A stretch of DNA of 5,453 nt from NCBI RefSeq assembly GCF_033100795.1, contig NZ_JAWLVI010000015.1:1-5453 (forward strand). Reading direction: 5' to 3'. Source of the stretch: Pseudothioclava sp033100795. GTDB lineage: Bacteria > Pseudomonadota > Alphaproteobacteria > Rhodobacterales > Rhodobacteraceae. Below the pieces are notes generated by a model, which was not told the origin of the DNA, did not search any database, and saw only the letters and a list, made by a program, of their open reading frames with translations. Numbering within the stretch: the stretch's first letter is position 1; each line of letters begins with the position of its first letter. Of the stretch, positions 1 through 5,453 are shown piece after piece. The position numbers and the translations under genes are program-made.

Positions 1-77
<77 letters not shown>

Positions 78-183
78 ACTGTTAGCGTTTTTAGAGCGGT
101 GCTTTGATCCGCTTCTGCCCGAGGGCTTATTTAGCGATCGGGTATTGTTTCATCGTTGTGAGAGAATATGTGGCTTCTTTCTA
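78..183 (-). other. Spacer between 5S and tRNA-fMet
   Basis: This is a short transcribed spacer with no gene. Two weak hairpins can be drawn: 95-113 (5-bp arms AGCGG/CCGCT, 9-nt loop) and 118-142 (5-bp arms, 15-nt loop). Neither is followed by a U-run in the transcript, so I do not call a terminator. That fits read-through from 5S into tRNA-fMet. The spacer should hold the 5S 3' processing site and the RNase P cut at the tRNA 5' end (77/78). Confidence 0.7.
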
Positions 184-301
184 GGTTTGGCGGTGACCTA
201 CTCTCCCACGTCTTAAGACGCAGTACCATTGGCGTGTTGGCCCTTAACGGCCGAGTTCGGGATGGGATCGGGTGTTTAGCCAGCGCTATGACCACCAAAC
301 C
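184..301 (-). rRNA. rrf: 5S ribosomal RNA
   Basis: 5S rRNA of the large subunit central protuberance, which binds proteins uL18, uL5 and bL25. The ends are set by helix I: GGUUUGGUGG at the 5' end (301-292) pairs with CCGCCAAACC at the 3' end (193-184) over 10 bp with one G.U pair. Conserved internal segments are the loop containing CCCGAACUCGG (262-252) and GAGAGUAGGUC (205-195) in the 3' half. The length of about 118 nt is normal. It follows 23S by about 70 nt, as expected in an rrn operon. The exact mature ends are uncertain by a few bases. Confidence 0.95.
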
Positions 302-372
302 GAGGAAGAAGCCTTTAGTCCAAGTCAGTTTCACTACATGCTTTTGATTTGAGCCTTGCTACTACTGGATCA
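302..372 (-). other. 23S-5S spacer with downstream arm of the 23S processing stem
   Basis: This transcribed spacer carries the 3' strands of the 23S processing stem. Segments 365-380, 352-360 and 335-348 are complementary to 3194-3209, 3214-3222 and 3231-3244. A further 10-nt segment, 318-327, pairs with 3289-3298. All pairings are Watson-Crick in the segments given. The first segment overlaps the mature 23S terminus, as in other bacteria where the 23S ends form the base of the stem. RNase III would be expected to cut within this duplex before final trimming and 5S release. Confidence 0.85.
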
Positions 373-3193
<2,821 letters not shown>

Positions 3194-3201
<8 letters not shown>

Positions 3202-3244
3202 TGATCCAGAAGAAGCAAGGCTTCTTCGGTATCAAAAGCATGTA
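3194..3244 (-). other. Upstream arm of the 23S processing stem
   Basis: The transcript here pairs with the region behind 23S in three perfect blocks: 3194-3209 with 365-380 (16 bp), 3214-3222 with 352-360 (9 bp), and 3231-3244 with 335-348 (14 bp). Asymmetric internal loops separate the blocks; the outer loop contains GAAGAAG on this side. Together they make a stem of 39 bp that closes the 2.8-kb 23S loop, the standard RNase III substrate for releasing pre-23S. The complementarity is read directly; the enzyme and cut positions are inferred. Confidence 0.88.
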
Positions 3245-3249
3245 CTACC

Positions 3250-3274
3250 CACGAAGGATCATATGATCCTCGTG
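3250..3274 (-). other. Hairpin in spacer, near-palindrome
   Basis: The transcript reads CACG-AGGAUCAU-AUGAUCCU-U-CGUG, an inverted repeat with one bulged base. A folded hairpin needs three or four central bases as loop. It lies between the main 23S processing stem and the outer 10-bp pairing (3289-3298 with 318-327), so it probably forms a side arm of that junction. Because the core is a perfect palindrome it reads almost the same on both strands. Confidence 0.7.
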
Positions 3275-3389
3275 TTGGTTAGTGTACTTGACTTGGACAA
3301 CGTTACACTTGCTGCGCAAAGCAGCCGCTCCTCTCACACGAGAAGCCGTAACGCTGATGTTATTCTCTCTAAACGATGTCAATTCGTCC

Positions 3390-3432
3390 GGTTGGACGGT
3401 TAAACACTCACAAAGTGCTTAACGGTCTAACC
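3390..3432 (-). other. 43-nt hairpin downstream of tRNA-Ala
   Basis: Two 19-nt arms (3432-3414 and 3408-3390) flank a 5-nt loop. Seventeen of 19 positions pair, one of them a G.U; the two mismatches are A.C and C.C. It starts 18 nt beyond the encoded CCA end of tRNA-Ala. No U-run follows, so it is not a factor-independent terminator. A role in 3' processing of the tRNA pair or as a stop for exonucleases is inferred. Confidence 0.75.
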
Positions 3433-3450
3433 GTGATCCTGCCGTGGTGA

Positions 3451-3526
3451 TGGTGGAGCCTATCGGGATCGAACCGATGACCTCCTGAATGCAAATCAGG
3501 CGCTCTCCCAGCTGAGCTAAGGCCCC
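3451..3526 (-). tRNA. tRNA-Ala (anticodon UGC), 76 nt, CCA encoded
   Basis: This tRNA decodes GCN alanine codons. The cloverleaf is complete: the anticodon loop is UUUGCAU on stem CCUGA/UCAGG, with anticodon UGC at 3493-3491. The acceptor stem GGGGCCU/AGGCUCC contains the G3.U70 wobble pair, the main identity element for alanyl-tRNA synthetase. CCA is encoded at 3453-3451. It is the second of the two spacer tRNAs, only 10 nt behind tRNA-Ile, the usual arrangement between 16S and 23S in alphaproteobacteria. Confidence 0.98.
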
Positions 3527-3536
3527 ATCCGGGGTA

Positions 3537-5220
<1,684 letters not shown>

Positions 5221-5223
5221 GAA

Positions 5224-5289
5224 AGCACCATAAGGCGCTATCCTTGACGCGTGAACCTCTGCACATCGTCACCTACCATAAAGGCAGGT
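5224..5289 (-). repeat. Pair of similar leader hairpins
   Basis: Two small hairpins 31 nt apart share the core GCCUU(U)AUGGU: the first is 5289-5271 (7-bp stem, loop UUUAU), the second 5239-5224 (6-bp stem, loop UUAU). Each has one G.U pair. Shared core, loop and spacing suggest either a duplicated element or two sites for the same factor. Chance similarity of short hairpins is not excluded. Confidence 0.5.
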
Positions 5290-5401
5290 AATCAATCTCT
5301 GCTTGTCGTTCTGCTATACAGCAGTCCGCCAAACAGTGAAGCTGACACTCACATCATCGCATAAGCTAGTGAGCCGATATACAGACATCCAGTTGTCGAA
5401 A

Positions 5402-5430
5402 ACAACCAAACCGCCCGCATATCTCTTCAG
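5402..5430 (-). other. Upstream arm of the 16S processing stem
   Basis: This leader segment is complementary to 3646-3674 behind 16S, with 28 of 29 positions paired, including five G.U. It begins 11 nt after the boxA element in the transcript. The close spacing suits the known role of the antitermination complex in tethering the leader until the far arm is transcribed; that link is inferred. Confidence 0.87.
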
Positions 5431-5441
5431 ATAAACCGTAA

Positions 5442-5453
5442 TGTCAAAGAGCC
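5442..5453 (-). promoter_or_regulatory. boxA-like antitermination element
   Basis: The transcript reads GGCUCUUUGACA, matching 10 of 12 positions of the E. coli rrn boxA UGCUCUUUAACA. In bacteria boxA RNA binds NusB-NusE (S10) to build the rRNA antitermination complex, which prevents Rho-dependent termination and aids precursor folding. Its place in the leader, just ahead of the 16S processing stem, is as expected. It sits at the window edge, so any boxB or boxC context is unseen. Confidence 0.8.

Larger units (their letters stand above)
3202..3450 (-). other. Internal transcribed spacer between tRNA-Ala and 23S
   Basis: This spacer of about 250 nt holds no gene. In transcript order it contains a long imperfect hairpin (3432-3390), an unstructured A/T-rich stretch with UUGACAUCGUUUAGAGAG (about 3384-3367), a small hairpin with GCUGC/GCAGC arms (3325-3311), and the segment GUCCAAGUCA (3298-3289), which pairs beyond 5S-proximal 23S sequence. 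It then has a near-palindromic hairpin (3274-3250) and the upstream arm of the 23S processing stem (3244-3202). I found no convincing second copy of boxA here, although many rrn operons have one in a spacer. Confidence 0.85.
5221..5453 (-). other. rrn leader (5' external transcribed spacer)
   Basis: This is the 233-nt leader upstream of 16S, with no gene. In transcript order it holds a boxA-like element (5453-5442), the upstream arm of the 16S processing stem (5430-5402), then small hairpins: CUGCU/AGCAG with a 4-nt loop (5324-5311), ACCUGCC/GGUAGGU with loop UUUAU (5289-5271), and AGCGCC/GGUGCU with loop UUAU (5239-5224), which ends just before 16S. The promoter is not in the window. Confidence 0.85.

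Noticed and set aside
131..334. 67-codon minus-strand frame across 5S
   Set aside because: It runs sense through the mature 5S gene, and its end in the spacer has no independent coding signal.
3250..3274. Near-perfect palindrome considered as a protein operator or mobile-element end
   Set aside because: Its place inside the rRNA processing junction makes an RNA hairpin the simpler explanation. No paired repeat or target duplication is seen.
5348..5373. Inverted repeat CUCAC/GUGAG with 16-nt loop in the leader
   Set aside because: Five pairs across a long loop are expected by chance.

Overview
The window is one complete ribosomal RNA (rrn) operon on the minus strand. Transcription enters at the right edge and leaves at the left edge. 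The order along the transcript is leader with boxA, 16S rRNA, tRNA-Ile(GAU), tRNA-Ala(UGC), 23S rRNA, 5S rRNA, then initiator tRNA-fMet(CAU). I see no credible protein-coding gene. Every open reading frame longer than about 60 codons overlaps an rRNA, tRNA or spacer, mostly on the opposite strand, and is best explained as spurious.

The organism is almost certainly an alphaproteobacterium, most likely of the Rhodobacterales (Roseobacter/Rhodobacter group). Support comes from the short alphaproteobacterial variable helices in 16S, 16S stretches that I recall as typical of Rhodobacteraceae, a tRNA-fMet gene behind 5S, and an enlarged helix 9 near the 5' end of 23S. The genus cannot be fixed by eye.

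Layout from right to left (transcript order): 5453-5221 is the leader, with a boxA-like antitermination element, the upstream arm of the 16S processing stem and small hairpins. 5220-3754 is 16S. 3753-3614 is the first spacer, with four secondary-structure elements. 3613-3537 is tRNA-Ile and 3526-3451 is tRNA-Ala, 10 nt apart. 3450-3202 is the second spacer, with a 43-nt hairpin and the upstream arm of the 23S processing stem. 3201-373 is 23S. 372-302 carries the matching downstream arm. 301-184 is 5S, 183-78 a short spacer, and 77-1 tRNA-fMet with encoded CCA. The promoter lies beyond the right edge, and no terminator is visible at the left edge.

The parts form one co-transcribed, co-processed unit. 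Long complementary arms flank 16S (29 positions, 28 paired including wobbles) and 23S (16 + 9 + 14 bp, plus a further 10 bp). They should fold into the double-stranded stems from which RNase III releases the precursors. No new biological system is evident. The points worth checking are the variant anticodon stem of the initiator tRNA, the probable fragmentation of 23S at helix 9, and the detailed architecture of the processing stems.
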